Notes: generated by a model not told the origin, from the letters alone. A stretch of 64,000 nucleotides of DNA from RUG705 sp934101175 (GCA_934101175.1 CAKOQC010000003.1:62001-126000); one strand, 5' to 3'; counted from the first letter of the stretch, positions 32,326 through 41,567 are shown. Numbers and translations: made by a program.

Positions 32326-33675
32326 ATGGTAGTAGGAAAAATTATTTCAATTTTTGATATTAGTGTTGAAGTAATACTTAGTGATGAATCTATCAAAATT
32401 GGAGATATCCTTAGAGTAGAAAATAGTAAAGATTATGTTTTTGAAGTAGTTAATATTAATAATATTAGTGCTACTTGTATTAGTTTAAATACTACAAGAG
32501 GTCTTAAAAAAGGAAGTAATGTTATAAAGGCATCTTCTGGTATTGAATTTGAATATTCAGATAAAATATTGGGAAGAGTATTTGATTCTTATGGAAATCC
32601 AATTGATGATAAGGTACTTGATAGTATTAATAAGAGAACTATTAATCATGAGACAGTTAGTTTGAAAGATGTAGATGTTAATGCTCCAATATTATGGACT
32701 GGTATTAAAGTAATAGATTTCTTTGCACCACTTCAAAAGGGATTTAAGATGGGACTTTTAGGAGGTGCTGGTGTTGGAAAGACAGTACTTATTAAAGAGC
32801 TTATTCATAATGTATATTCCTCTATTAATGCTAATGCAGTGTTTGTAGGAGCAGGAGAACGTAGTAGGGAAGGTAAAGAACTTTATGAAGATATGAAAGA
32901 ATCTAATCTTCTTGATAAGATGGGATTGGTATTTGGTGCTATGGGAGATAATCCAGTATCTAGAAGTACATCAGTATATGCTGGACTTACAATGGCAGAA
33001 TACTTAAGAGATGAGAAAAGTCAGGATGTATTATTATTCATAGATAATATATATCGTTTTATTCAAGCTAAATCAGAGATAGCTACAGAATTAAAAGAAT
33101 TACTTATTGAGAATGGTTATCCTGCTGATATGGCTAGTGAGATAAGTAAGATAGAAGAGAGAATTAGTTCTACTGATAAGGGATCTATTACATCTTTCCA
33201 AGCTATATATATTCCAGCTGATGATTATAATGATGAAGCAGTACAGACAATATCTTCTTATATGGATGGACAAATAGTTCTTGATAGAAAGATAGCAGAA
33301 CTTGGAATATATCCAGCAATAGATGTATTTAAATCTACTAGTAGATTAGTAGATGTTGAGAGAATTGGAGAAAGACATTTTAAATTAATAGAAGAAGTAC
33401 TTAGATATTTAACTCGTTATAAAGAACTAGAAGAAATTATAGCAATACTAGGTATAGAAGAACTTAGTGAAGAAGATAAAAGAATATTCTATAGATCTAG
33501 AAAACTTAGATATTATTTCTCACAACCAATGTTCGTAGCAGAACCTTTTACAAATATTCCAGGACAATTTGTTAAAATAGAAGATGTTTTAATGGATGTA
33601 GAAAATATATTAAATGGGGTTTATGATAGTGTTGATGAAAGTAAATTCTTATTTATAGGTAAATATCATGAATAA
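32326..33675 (+). CDS. F1-like ATPase beta subunit (catalytic)
   Basis: 449 residues. Walker A GGAGVGKT is at 146-153 and the catalytic Glu178 lies in AGERSREG; VLLFIDNIYRF (Walker B), IYIPADDYNDEA and EELSEEDK (the DELSEED loop that pushes gamma) are all present, followed by SQPMFVAEPFTN. ATP hydrolysis should be intact. It differs from housekeeping AtpD mainly by being somewhat shorter and more divergent at the N-terminus. A GGGGAAG ribosome binding site precedes the ATG, and its end overlaps the epsilon-like gene by 8 bp. Confidence 0.94.
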   Translation: MVVGKIISIFDISVEVILSDESIKIGDILRVENSKDYVFEVVNINNISATCISLNTTRGLKKGSNVIKASSGIEFEYSDKILGRVFDSYGNPIDDKVLDSINKRTINHETVSLKDVDVNAPILWTGIKVIDFFAPLQKGFKMGLLGGAGVGKTVLIKELIHNVYSSINANAVFVGAGERSREGKELYEDMKESNLLDKMGLVFGAMGDNPVSRSTSVYAGLTMAEYLRDEKSQDVLLFIDNIYRFIQAKSEIATELKELLIENGYPADMASEISKIEERISSTDKGSITSFQAIYIPADDYNDEAVQTISSYMDGQIVLDRKIAELGIYPAIDVFKSTSRLVDVERIGERHFKLIEEVLRYLTRYKELEEIIAILGIEELSEEDKRIFYRSRKLRYYFSQPMFVAEPFTNIPGQFVKIEDVLMDVENILNGVYDSVDESKFLFIGKYHE

Positions 33676-33928
33676 TGGGAATGGAATAAAGGTTAGAATA
33701 TTTGATTTAAAAAAAGGTTTAATAGAATATGAACATATTAAGATAATTAGAATTATTAGTAAAGATTATAATTTACTTATTATGGAAGATTATTTACCAA
33801 TTATTGGAGAGATAGAAGGTAGCATAGATATAAAGAATGAAGAAATAGAACTTAATTATAAAGATATTAAAGCTTTTTATATGAATAGTGGGAATGTCTT
33901 TAACTTGATGATTAAAGAGGGTAATTAA
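33668..33928 (+). CDS. F1-like ATPase epsilon subunit, N-terminal domain only
   Basis: 86 residues, all beta-rich, with the features of the epsilon N-terminal sandwich (an early KVRIFDL strand, LPIIGEIEGSI in the place of MLP...TPL...I). The C-terminal helical hairpin that regulates hydrolysis in normal epsilon is missing. Its place right after beta, overlapping by 8 bp, matches the standard atpD-atpC order. Identification depends on position and size as much as on sequence. Confidence 0.65.
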   Translation: MNNGNGIKVRIFDLKKGLIEYEHIKIIRIISKDYNLLIMEDYLPIIGEIEGSIDIKNEEIELNYKDIKAFYMNSGNVFNLMIKEGN

Positions 33929-33929
33929 A

Positions 33930-34469
33930 ATGGATACGAATATAGATATACTGGGAAATATAGTTAATTTCCTAGTAGTAGCTTTAGTATTCTTAGGAGT
34001 ATTAGCTATTACATTTAAAATAACTTTAAAGAATTATAATGTTAAAACTAGTAAGATTAAGTTTTATGGATTATTCTTAGGAATGAATAATAGATCAATA
34101 TTAGCATTTAGTATGATTACGTTAAATTATATATTTATGATCTGGGCTACCGCTACCTTTAGTGGGATAAATCTTATATATATACTTATTATGGTAGTAT
34201 TTATAATAGGAGCAGATCTTATTATGAAGATGTATGATAGGATACATATAGATTTAATATTTATTATGATTAATAGTTTATGTATCTTTGTTAGTAGCAA
34301 GATATATGAATATTTAAATAATGAATATACTTCATTATTCTTATTAATAATATTAGGGTTGGTAATTATATTTATTTTCTTGTATTTTACCTATATTACA
34401 TTTAAACTTCTTAATAATATAGTACTTAAACAAGAGAATTTAAAGAATAAAGAATATAAAAAAATATAG
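33930..34469 (+). CDS. Five-helix membrane protein within the ATPase operon
   Basis: 179 residues with five hydrophobic helices (about 8-28, 55-75, 78-98, 105-125, 133-158) and a basic C-terminal tail (QENLKNKEYKKI). It lies between epsilon and gamma. It has no recognisable similarity to AtpB: the essential Arg in an LR-x-x-GN context is absent, as is any paired polar helix. It could be the membrane stator element of a non-proton-translocating X0 sector. No family is recognised. Confidence 0.7.
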   Translation: MDTNIDILGNIVNFLVVALVFLGVLAITFKITLKNYNVKTSKIKFYGLFLGMNNRSILAFSMITLNYIFMIWATATFSGINLIYILIMVVFIIGADLIMKMYDRIHIDLIFIMINSLCIFVSSKIYEYLNNEYTSLFLLIILGLVIIFIFLYFTYITFKLLNNIVLKQENLKNKEYKKI

Positions 34470-34487
34470 AGAAAGGGGCCAATATCA

Positions 34488-35252
34488 ATGAAGATAAAGA
34501 ACGTTGTTAAAGTTATGAACTTTCAGGCTTTACTTAGAATGGATAAAGCACTTAAAGAAGCAGATAAATATCGTGATGTTGGTAAAGAGATAACAGATAT
34601 CTTATCAAGAATTATGTATAATAAGAATTTAATACTTGATAAGAAGATATTGGTACCTGATAAAGAGAAGCCTAAACTTAATATATATATAGCTAATGAT
34701 TATGGTTTTTGTGGAAATTTTAATTCTTCAATTAGTAGACAGATAAAGAAAGATAAAGATTGTTATAAGATTATAATTGGAAAGAAGATTAATTATAATG
34801 ATGATTTAGTGTTACTTAAGATAGATAAAGAAGATTTTATAAAGAGATTTATTGAAATAGAGAAGTGTATAGATGATGCACTTGATAATGAGAAATGTAG
34901 TGAAATAAACGTTTATTATAATCATTTCTATTCCTTGACATCCTTTGAATTCTTAAAAATACAATTATTTCCTGTAGAATTTAAAGGAGAGTATTATGAA
35001 GGAGAAGATTTCGTTACAGAGACAGATGTTAGTAGAGTATTAAGTAGTTTAATGACATTTTATATATGCTATGAACTAAAAATGTGCGAAAGTATATCGT
35101 ATGCAGCTGAAAATGTTTTAAGAAGTCAGATTACATCTTCAGCACTTGATAAAATAAAAGAAAAAGAAGAAGAGATGAAACACGAAGAAATGAAAGAAAG
35201 AAAAGAAAAAAGTATCCTTAAGAGTGTTGAAAACTTTAAGAAGATAATGTAA
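34488..35252 (+). CDS. F1-like ATPase gamma subunit
   Basis: 254 residues. The start (KNVVKVMNFQALLRMDKALKEADK) replaces the usual IRRRI helix. The family core YIANDYGFCGNFNSSISRQ matches the gamma signature DRGLCGGLN. The C-terminal helix is highly charged (KIKEKEEEMKHEEMKERKEKS). N- and C-terminal helices would form the rotating coiled coil inside the alpha-beta hexamer. The gene order is unusual: gamma comes after beta and epsilon instead of between alpha and beta. Confidence 0.85.
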   Translation: MKIKNVVKVMNFQALLRMDKALKEADKYRDVGKEITDILSRIMYNKNLILDKKILVPDKEKPKLNIYIANDYGFCGNFNSSISRQIKKDKDCYKIIIGKKINYNDDLVLLKIDKEDFIKRFIEIEKCIDDALDNEKCSEINVYYNHFYSLTSFEFLKIQLFPVEFKGEYYEGEDFVTETDVSRVLSSLMTFYICYELKMCESISYAAENVLRSQITSSALDKIKEKEEEMKHEEMKERKEKSILKSVENFKKIM

Positions 35253-35268
35253 TTTGGAGGTGTATAGA

Positions 35269-37197
35269 ATGATAAAGCAAGGTTTTATTAATAATGATTC
35301 CATATTAGAAAAGAAATTTAAAATACTAAGAACAAGCATAATGTTAGGTAATTTAAAAGATCGAGAAGGAACTTTAAAAGAATATGAAGATACTGCTAGA
35401 GAAATAGATAAAATAAAAAAGAATGTTTACGAAGAAATATTATCCAGCAAAATGTATACGACTACAACATTAGAAGAAGAAAAAGAAAGACTAACAGAAC
35501 TAATTAACTTTATAGAAAAAAGAATAGATGAAAGAAATGAATTTATAGATGATTATATAAAAATTACTAATAGATTTTTAGATGATCTAGATAAAGTATC
35601 TAAAGAAGAAGAATTAAGTGATTATAAAATAAGACTTGATAATATTACAGAATATCTAAATAACGTAAATGAAATTAATAATATTAATGGATTACTTAAA
35701 GAGAAGAAACATGAATTAGAAGAAAAATATGAAAATAAAGCTAATAATGAGATTATTAATAATAAATTAGAAGAAGAATTAATAGATGAATATAATAAAA
35801 TTATTAATAGTGATGAATACTATAAAGGTCTTAATTATATAGATATAGATGCAGAAGTAGAAAAAATAGATAGTAGTTTAATAGATAAGAAAGATGTATT
35901 AAATACCTTTATGTCTTCTTATGAAGCACTTAAGAATGCAGGTATTAGTGGAGCAGAAAGAGAAGAATACTTATCATATGTACAAGATGCTAGAAACGAT
36001 TACTATCATGAATTAGAAAAGAAATATATCTTAGAAATATATAAATTAGTATTAGATAAAGAAAATGATTATGATAGATTACTAGAAAAAAGAATGAAAA
36101 TTAATGATATACTTACTAGTAGAAGTAAAGATAGAGAAGAACTTGATATAGATAGTAATGATATATTAGAATACTTTATTAACGTATGTAAAGAACAACT
36201 TAGTGTTATTAAAGCACAAAAATATAATATGGAAAATATAGATAAACTAATAGTAGATATATCAGATTATGAAAATAGATTAGAAGCATTAGAAAGAGCT
36301 AATAATAGAGAAGAAATACAAAGTATACTAAAAGAATATCAAGTAGATAGTCCAGTTATAGAAAAGATAGATTTACCAGAAGAAAAGAAAATATATGAAG
36401 ATATAGTTAGTAAAAATATAGATAATGAAAAGAAACCAGATAATATGGTTGTTAGAATAGAAGATGCTAAAAAAATGAATATTAAGATGGCTAGTGATAC
36501 AGCTAAATTAGTAATGAAGAAAGTAGTTATCGTTCTAGAACCTAAAAAATTTAATAATAAAAGAGATAAAATAAAAGAAGCAGAATTAGAATTAGCAGAA
36601 AGAAAAAGACAAGAAAAAATTAAAGAACAAGAAAGAAAACTAGAAGAAGAAGAGAAAAAGAAATTAGAAGAAATTAAGAAAATAGAAGAGGAAGAAAAAG
36701 AGGTAGAGAATACTACTAATAATGTAGAAGAAACACCTGAAGAAGTAGATAATAGTCATATAGAAGTACCAGTATCTGGAATGATTAATCTAGATGTTAA
36801 AGATGTATTTACTGATGATGATCCAGGAGAATCTAATTATAAAGATAATAGTAGTAAAATAGAAATTACTTTCCCTGAAGATAAGAAAGAAGTAACAGTT
36901 CCTACTGAAATAATAGTAGAGGAACCTGAGAAAGAAAAGACAGTAGATTTATTTAAAGAAACTGATCCATTCTTAGATGATAATGAATTTGAAATGAATG
37001 ATAATAATTCTAATATAAATAGTGGTTCTTCTGATATACCTCTTATTAAGAATATTGGTACTGTTAAGCCTAATAATATGTTAAATAAAATAGAAGATAT
37101 GGCTAAAGAAAATAATGATATTATACTTCCTACTATGGGACTTACTGATAAAGATAAGGAAAGTGTACCTATAGTTTCAGAGAATTATATTAACTAA
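35269..37197 (+). CDS. Long cytoplasmic coiled-coil protein, last gene of the ATPase operon
   Basis: 642 residues, almost entirely Glu/Lys-rich helix. Residues 1-380 are predicted coiled coil, 430-490 are a very dense KEKE run (ERKRQEKIKEQERK), and the last 150 are acidic and low-complexity (DDDPGESN, DPFLDDNEFEMNDNN). There is no transmembrane segment or signal peptide. GGAGGTG overlapping the gamma stop sets the ATG at 35269, so it is translated with the ATPase. It may be a scaffold or linkage element that the rotary head acts on. No family is recognised. Confidence 0.75.
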   Translation: MIKQGFINNDSILEKKFKILRTSIMLGNLKDREGTLKEYEDTAREIDKIKKNVYEEILSSKMYTTTTLEEEKERLTELINFIEKRIDERNEFIDDYIKITNRFLDDLDKVSKEEELSDYKIRLDNITEYLNNVNEINNINGLLKEKKHELEEKYENKANNEIINNKLEEELIDEYNKIINSDEYYKGLNYIDIDAEVEKIDSSLIDKKDVLNTFMSSYEALKNAGISGAEREEYLSYVQDARNDYYHELEKKYILEIYKLVLDKENDYDRLLEKRMKINDILTSRSKDREELDIDSNDILEYFINVCKEQLSVIKAQKYNMENIDKLIVDISDYENRLEALERANNREEIQSILKEYQVDSPVIEKIDLPEEKKIYEDIVSKNIDNEKKPDNMVVRIEDAKKMNIKMASDTAKLVMKKVVIVLEPKKFNNKRDKIKEAELELAERKRQEKIKEQERKLEEEEKKKLEEIKKIEEEEKEVENTTNNVEETPEEVDNSHIEVPVSGMINLDVKDVFTDDDPGESNYKDNSSKIEITFPEDKKEVTVPTEIIVEEPEKEKTVDLFKETDPFLDDNEFEMNDNNSNINSGSSDIPLIKNIGTVKPNNMLNKIEDMAKENNDIILPTMGLTDKDKESVPIVSENYIN

Positions 37198-37228
37198 AAA
37201 AAATAATTATAAAAATACAAAAAATATA

Positions 37229-37257
37229 TTGCTTTTTGATTAATAATCTGTTATGAT
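37229..37257 (+). promoter_or_regulatory. Promoter of the TasA-like gene
   Basis: TTGCTT (37229-37234), 17 bp, TATGAT (37252-37257); a strong AAAGGAGG follows. Confidence 0.65.
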
Positions 37258-37284
37258 TATTATAGTAAAGGAGGAAAGAAAAAA

Positions 37285-37956
37285 ATGGAAAACAATAATG
37301 GAAAGGGAATATTTTATGGAGTAATTGGTGTAGCTACTTTAGTAGTTGCTATAATCGGTGCTACATTTGCATACTTCGCATCTGCTACTAACGGTGCTGC
37401 TGGTGCTGCGGCTGCTAATTCAGCAAATGTTAGTGGTACATTGGAAATCTCTCAAGATGGACAATATGTTGCTCCAGACTTAATTCCAGCAGCTCCTGCT
37501 ACAGTTTTAGCTTCATTTGCACAAACTGGTGATGCAACTTCTAATAAAGGTAAATGCCGTGGCGCTAGTGCAGCTAACCATGATGGTAACTATGGTATGT
37601 GTAGTTATTATACTTTTACAATTAAGAATACTGCTGATGTTGCTACTACAGTATATTTGTCATTAAAGACAGATACTAATACTTTTGATAGTAGTTTCAA
37701 ATATTGCGTATATGAAGGTGATACAACTACTACAGTAACTAATGCATGTAAAGCAGTACCTGCAACTGAAGAACAATTTACTAGTGTAAACTTAGCTGCT
37801 ACAAGTGGAACTAAACAATACACTGTTGTTCTATATTATGAAAATACAGATACCGATCAAACTGGAACTGGTTCTGGTAAAGCATATACTGGTACTGTAA
37901 CAGCAAGTACATCTTCTGGTGAAAATAAAATCGTTGGTTACATAGCTGGTGCTTAA
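37285..37956 (+). CDS. TasA/camelysin-like secreted protein with SipW-type signal peptide
   Basis: 223 residues. The signal region (YGVIGVATLVVAIIGATFAYFAS) is the SipW-dependent type of TasA and CalY, followed by an Ala-rich stretch and a beta-rich domain with three or four Cys and many Thr. It uses more C-ending and G-ending codons than its neighbours and has a very strong ribosome binding site, which suggests high expression. It has its own promoter and terminator. It may form surface fibres; its N-terminal type is shared with the DGR target at 7506. No SipW-like peptidase gene is in the window. Confidence 0.8.
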   Translation: MENNNGKGIFYGVIGVATLVVAIIGATFAYFASATNGAAGAAAANSANVSGTLEISQDGQYVAPDLIPAAPATVLASFAQTGDATSNKGKCRGASAANHDGNYGMCSYYTFTIKNTADVATTVYLSLKTDTNTFDSSFKYCVYEGDTTTTVTNACKAVPATEEQFTSVNLAATSGTKQYTVVLYYENTDTDQTGTGSGKAYTGTVTASTSSGENKIVGYIAGA

Positions 37957-37969
37957 TAGTATAGATGAA

Positions 37970-37997
37970 GAGGACGAGAAATCGTTCTTTTTTTCAT
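37970..37997 (+). terminator. Terminator after the TasA-like gene
   Basis: AGGACGA, GAAA loop, TCGTTCT, then a T run. Confidence 0.85.
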
Positions 37998-38176
37998 GTC
38001 TTATGATTAATTTAGAAAAAAATGAAGAAATTTTAATAAATTAGAAGTAATTTGGTTATAGATTTGTAATAATAATAGTGAAAGGGATTTAATTTAGTTC
38101 TTAGATAGATGATGATTACATAGATTTGAAGTTGGCATAAGAATAGTTATTTTATGTAAAACGAGAGGGTATTTGT

Positions 38177-38205
38177 TTGACTACCTTTCTTTTATATGAT
38201 AAACT
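38177..38205 (+). promoter_or_regulatory. Promoter of the ddl-ruv operon
   Basis: TTGACT (38177-38182), 17 bp, TAAACT (38200-38205), about 20 bp before the ddl ATG. Confidence 0.55.
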
Positions 38206-38225
38206 TAAAATGAAGGTGATAAGTA

Positions 38226-39380
38226 ATGAAATTAAATATAGGAGTAATATTTGGAGGAAAAAGCCTAGAACATGAATTATCTATTATTACAGCATTACAA
38301 GCAATGGATAATATAGATACAGATAAATATGAAATAGTACCAATTTATATTACTAAAGATTTAAAATGGTATTCCTCAGGATGCCTAAGATATATTGATA
38401 GTTTTAATAATTTTAATTTAATAGAAAAATATGCTACTAAAGTTAATCTAGTTAATAAAGATGGAAGATTTATATTACAAACAGCAGGACTAATAAAAAG
38501 AGAACTTAAAGAATTACACTTAGTTATACCAATGGTACATGGAAGAGGAACTGAAGATGGAACAATACAGGGATATTTACAAATGATAGGTATTCCATAT
38601 GTATCTAATAACATATATTCTTCAGTAATATGTCAAGATAAAGTATTTTCTAAACAATTATTAGAATTTAATGAAATACCTACAGTTAGATATGTTTGGT
38701 TCTTTGATAATGAATATAAGAGAAATAAAGAAGAGTTATTTAAAAAGATAGATAAATTAGATTATCCATTAATAGTTAAACCTGCTACATTAGGATCAAG
38801 TATAGGAATTAGAACAGTTAAGCAAAAAGAAGAATTAGATACTATTATAAATGAAGTATTAAAATATGATCGTAAGGTAATAGTAGAAGAATTAATAGAT
38901 GATGTACTTGAATATAATATTTCTATATTAAAGACTAATGATAAGTTATATATATCTTCAATAGAAGAAATAGAAACTGATTTAGATTATTTGGAATATA
39001 ATGATAAATGTAATTTAGAGAACTATTTAAATGGAAATATAATTAGAAATGTACCTGCTAAGATACCTGAGAAAATGAGTAGCGAAATAATAGAACTAGC
39101 TAAAAAGACAATAAGTTTTCTTAATAATACAGGACTATCTAGAGTAGATTTCCTATATGATAAGAAAAAGAAAAAATTATATGTAGATGAAATTAATAGT
39201 ATTCCTACTTGTTTTTCACACCATCTATGGGAAGATGCTAATATTTCTTATAAAGAATTGCTAAATATAATGATTAATGATACCATAAAGAATGTTAATA
39301 AAGATAGTGAAATGATTACCACTATGGATATGGATGTATTAAAAGACTTAAAAAATAGTGATATAAAGGAATATAAATAA
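38226..39380 (+). CDS. ddl: D-alanine-D-alanine ligase
   Basis: 384 residues, an ATP-grasp enzyme joining two D-Ala for peptidoglycan. Conserved features are GGKSLEHELSIITALQA at the N-terminus, HGRGTEDGTIQGYLQMIGIPYV, the ATP-grasp VKPATLGSSIGI, and YVDEINSIPTCFSHHLWE at the metal site. The last shows some drift from the usual N-x-x-PG motif (Thr-Cys in place of Gly-Ser/Met), so related peptide-ligase activity cannot be excluded. It starts an operon with ruvA, a HAD phosphatase and ruvB, with 1 bp between ddl and ruvA. Confidence 0.88.
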   Translation: MKLNIGVIFGGKSLEHELSIITALQAMDNIDTDKYEIVPIYITKDLKWYSSGCLRYIDSFNNFNLIEKYATKVNLVNKDGRFILQTAGLIKRELKELHLVIPMVHGRGTEDGTIQGYLQMIGIPYVSNNIYSSVICQDKVFSKQLLEFNEIPTVRYVWFFDNEYKRNKEELFKKIDKLDYPLIVKPATLGSSIGIRTVKQKEELDTIINEVLKYDRKVIVEELIDDVLEYNISILKTNDKLYISSIEEIETDLDYLEYNDKCNLENYLNGNIIRNVPAKIPEKMSSEIIELAKKTISFLNNTGLSRVDFLYDKKKKKLYVDEINSIPTCFSHHLWEDANISYKELLNIMINDTIKNVNKDSEMITTMDMDVLKDLKNSDIKEYK

Positions 39381-39381
39381 G

Positions 39382-39936
39382 ATGTATGGATATATAAAAG
39401 GTATTATTAAAGATATAGATTGTAATTATATTGTAATAGATAATCATGATATAGGATATATGATATATGTACCTAATCCTTATTATTATAGATTAGGAGA
39501 TGTATATACAGTTTATACCTATAACTATGTAAGAGAAGATGAATATTCTTTATATGGATTTAAGAATAAAGAAGAATTAAATCTCTTTCTTAAACTTATA
39601 TCGGTTAAAGGACTTGGTCCTAAGATGGCATTACCAATGTTAGCTACAGGATCTATTTCAGGAATATTAGATGCTATAGATAGAGAAAATATACTTTATT
39701 TAAAGAAGTTTCCTAAGATAGGAGATAAAGTAGCTAGACAAATAATACTTGATCTTAAGGGTAAATTAGATGGTGGACAGATGAGTTTAATTACTACTAA
39801 TAATAATGAACTTATGGATGCATTATTAGCATTAGGATATAAACAAGGAGACTTGAAGAAGATAGTACCTAATATAAGTCAAGAATTATCAATAGAAGAT
39901 CAGATTAAAGAAGCTTTAAAACTATTACTTAAATAA
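39382..39936 (+). CDS. ruvA: Holliday junction DNA helicase subunit RuvA
   Basis: 184 residues: an N-terminal OB fold (MYGYIKGIIKDID, GIGYMIYV-like), a helix-hairpin-helix pair (VKGLGPKMALPML; FPKIGDKVARQIILDLKGKL), and a C-terminal UBA-like domain (ELMDALLALGYKQGDLKKI). RuvA tetramers bind four-way junctions and recruit RuvB. It follows ddl by 1 bp. ruvB lies two genes downstream, separated by a HAD-family gene. Confidence 0.95.
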   Translation: MYGYIKGIIKDIDCNYIVIDNHDIGYMIYVPNPYYYRLGDVYTVYTYNYVREDEYSLYGFKNKEELNLFLKLISVKGLGPKMALPMLATGSISGILDAIDRENILYLKKFPKIGDKVARQIILDLKGKLDGGQMSLITTNNNELMDALLALGYKQGDLKKIVPNISQELSIEDQIKEALKLLLK

Positions 39937-39956
39937 ATATAGAGAGGAAGATATAC

Positions 39957-40523
39957 ATGAGAATAGGGATAGATATTGATGATACTATTACAAATACTTG
40001 GGAATGTATGAAACCAGTGTATGCAGAAATATTTGATATTTCTTTAGAAGAACTTAATAAAGCAAAATATCCTTATTATTATGCAGTTAAAGATAAAGTA
40101 TTATCGTTAGATGATTTCTTTTCTATGATAGTTAAACATTATGATAAGATAGGATCTAATTTAAAAGTAAAAGAAGGGGCAGTAGAAGTTATTAATAAAC
40201 TTCATAATGAAGGAGATAAAATTATTATTATTACTGCTAGAGGTAGAGGATATACTGAACCTTATAAGATAACTAAAGATTTCTTAGATAGAAATAATAT
40301 TAAATATGATAAGATAATTATTGGAGCTAATGATAAGAGTATACCTTGTGTTAGTGAAAAGATAGATTTATTTATAGATGATAGTGTTAAACATTGTGAA
40401 GAAGTTAGTAATGTAGGAATAAAAGTAATACTTATGGGTACTCAATATAATGAAGATGAAAAACGTTTTACTAGAGTATGTGATTGGTATCAAGTGAAAG
40501 AATATATAGATAAGCTTAAATAG
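39957..40523 (+). CDS. HAD-family 5'(3')-nucleotidase-like phosphatase (NT5C type)
   Basis: 188 residues. HAD motif I is GIDIDDTITN (nucleophile Asp and the acid-base Asp two residues on), motif II is IIITARG, and motif III-IV ends in DLFIDDSVKHCEEV. These fit the deoxyribonucleotidase-like PF06941 group, which removes phosphate from nucleotides or small phosphoesters. It is inserted between ruvA and ruvB with 20-bp gaps and good ribosome binding sites, so it is part of the operon; a link to repair is not evident. Confidence 0.8.
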   Translation: MRIGIDIDDTITNTWECMKPVYAEIFDISLEELNKAKYPYYYAVKDKVLSLDDFFSMIVKHYDKIGSNLKVKEGAVEVINKLHNEGDKIIIITARGRGYTEPYKITKDFLDRNNIKYDKIIIGANDKSIPCVSEKIDLFIDDSVKHCEEVSNVGIKVILMGTQYNEDEKRFTRVCDWYQVKEYIDKLK

Positions 40524-40545
40524 ATAGGAATAGTGATAAGAGGTT

Positions 40546-41547
40546 ATGGAAGGATATAGGGTTTTGTCTAATGAAGAGTTATATGAAGATGGAATGGATA
40601 ATATTAGACCACAGACATTAGATGAATATATAGGACAAACGGAAGCTAAAGAAAATATAAAAGTATTTATTAAGTCAGCTTTAATGAGGGGAGAAAGTCT
40701 TGATCATGTTTTATTGTATGGGCCTCCAGGACTTGGAAAAACTACTTTAGCTTATATTATTGCTAATGAACTAGGAAGTAATATAAAGACAGCATCTGGT
40801 CCTTCAATTGAGAAGAGTGGTGATTTAGCGGCGGTTTTATCATCACTTGAACCTAATGATGTTTTATTTATTGATGAGATACATCGTATTCCTAGATATA
40901 TAGAAGAAATATTATATCCAGCAATGGAAGACTTTTATTTGGATATAGTTATAGGTAGTGGAGAAGGTACTAGTAGAAATATAAAAATAGAGTTACCACC
41001 ATTTACCTTAATAGGAGCAACAACAAGAGCAGGAGATTTGTCTAGTCCTTTAAGAGATCGGTTTGGAATTATTTCTAAACTTAATTATTATACTGAAGAA
41101 GAATTATACTTGATTGTTAAGAGAACTTCTAGGGTATTGAAGACAGCAATTACAGATGAAGCTGCCAGAGAACTTGCAAGAAGAAGTAGAGGAACACCAA
41201 GAATAGCTAATCGTTTATTTAAAAGAGTAAGAGATTTTGCTTTAGTAAATGGTGATGGAGTAATTACTGATGAGATATTAAAAGAAGCTTTAGATAGGCT
41301 TAAAGTAAGTAAAGAAGGTCTTGATGAGACAGACTATAATTTGCTTTTATCTATTATTGAAAAATTTAATGGTGGACCAGTGGGTATAGAAGCAATTGCA
41401 TCTTCAATAGGAGAAGAAGTTACTACGATTGAAGATGTTTATGAACCTTATTTACTTCAGAATGGATATTTAAAAAGAACTTCTAGAGGTAGAATGGTTA
41501 CTGATAAAACTTATGAATATTTAGGTATAAAAAAAGATTCAAATTAA
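40546..41547 (+). CDS. ruvB: Holliday junction DNA helicase RuvB
   Basis: 333 residues, normal length. An AAA+ motor: Walker A GPPGLGKTT near residue 65, Walker B VLFIDEIHRI, sensor 1 IGATTRAG, arginine finger region LRDRFG, and the C-terminal winged helix (GGPVGIEAIASSIGEE, LLQNGYLKRTSRGR). It drives branch migration with RuvA. It is the last gene of the ddl-ruvA-HAD-ruvB operon, followed by a terminator shared with the convergent lexA. Confidence 0.97.
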   Translation: MEGYRVLSNEELYEDGMDNIRPQTLDEYIGQTEAKENIKVFIKSALMRGESLDHVLLYGPPGLGKTTLAYIIANELGSNIKTASGPSIEKSGDLAAVLSSLEPNDVLFIDEIHRIPRYIEEILYPAMEDFYLDIVIGSGEGTSRNIKIELPPFTLIGATTRAGDLSSPLRDRFGIISKLNYYTEEELYLIVKRTSRVLKTAITDEAARELARRSRGTPRIANRLFKRVRDFALVNGDGVITDEILKEALDRLKVSKEGLDETDYNLLLSIIEKFNGGPVGIEAIASSIGEEVTTIEDVYEPYLLQNGYLKRTSRGRMVTDKTYEYLGIKKDSN

Positions 41548-41562
41548 GTGAATCTTTTTTTG
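41528..41562. terminator. Bidirectional terminator between ruvB and lexA
   Basis: AAAAAAAGATTCA pairs with TGAATCTTTTTTT; A and T tracts allow use in both directions. Confidence 0.85.
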
Positions 41563-41567
41563 TTTAA

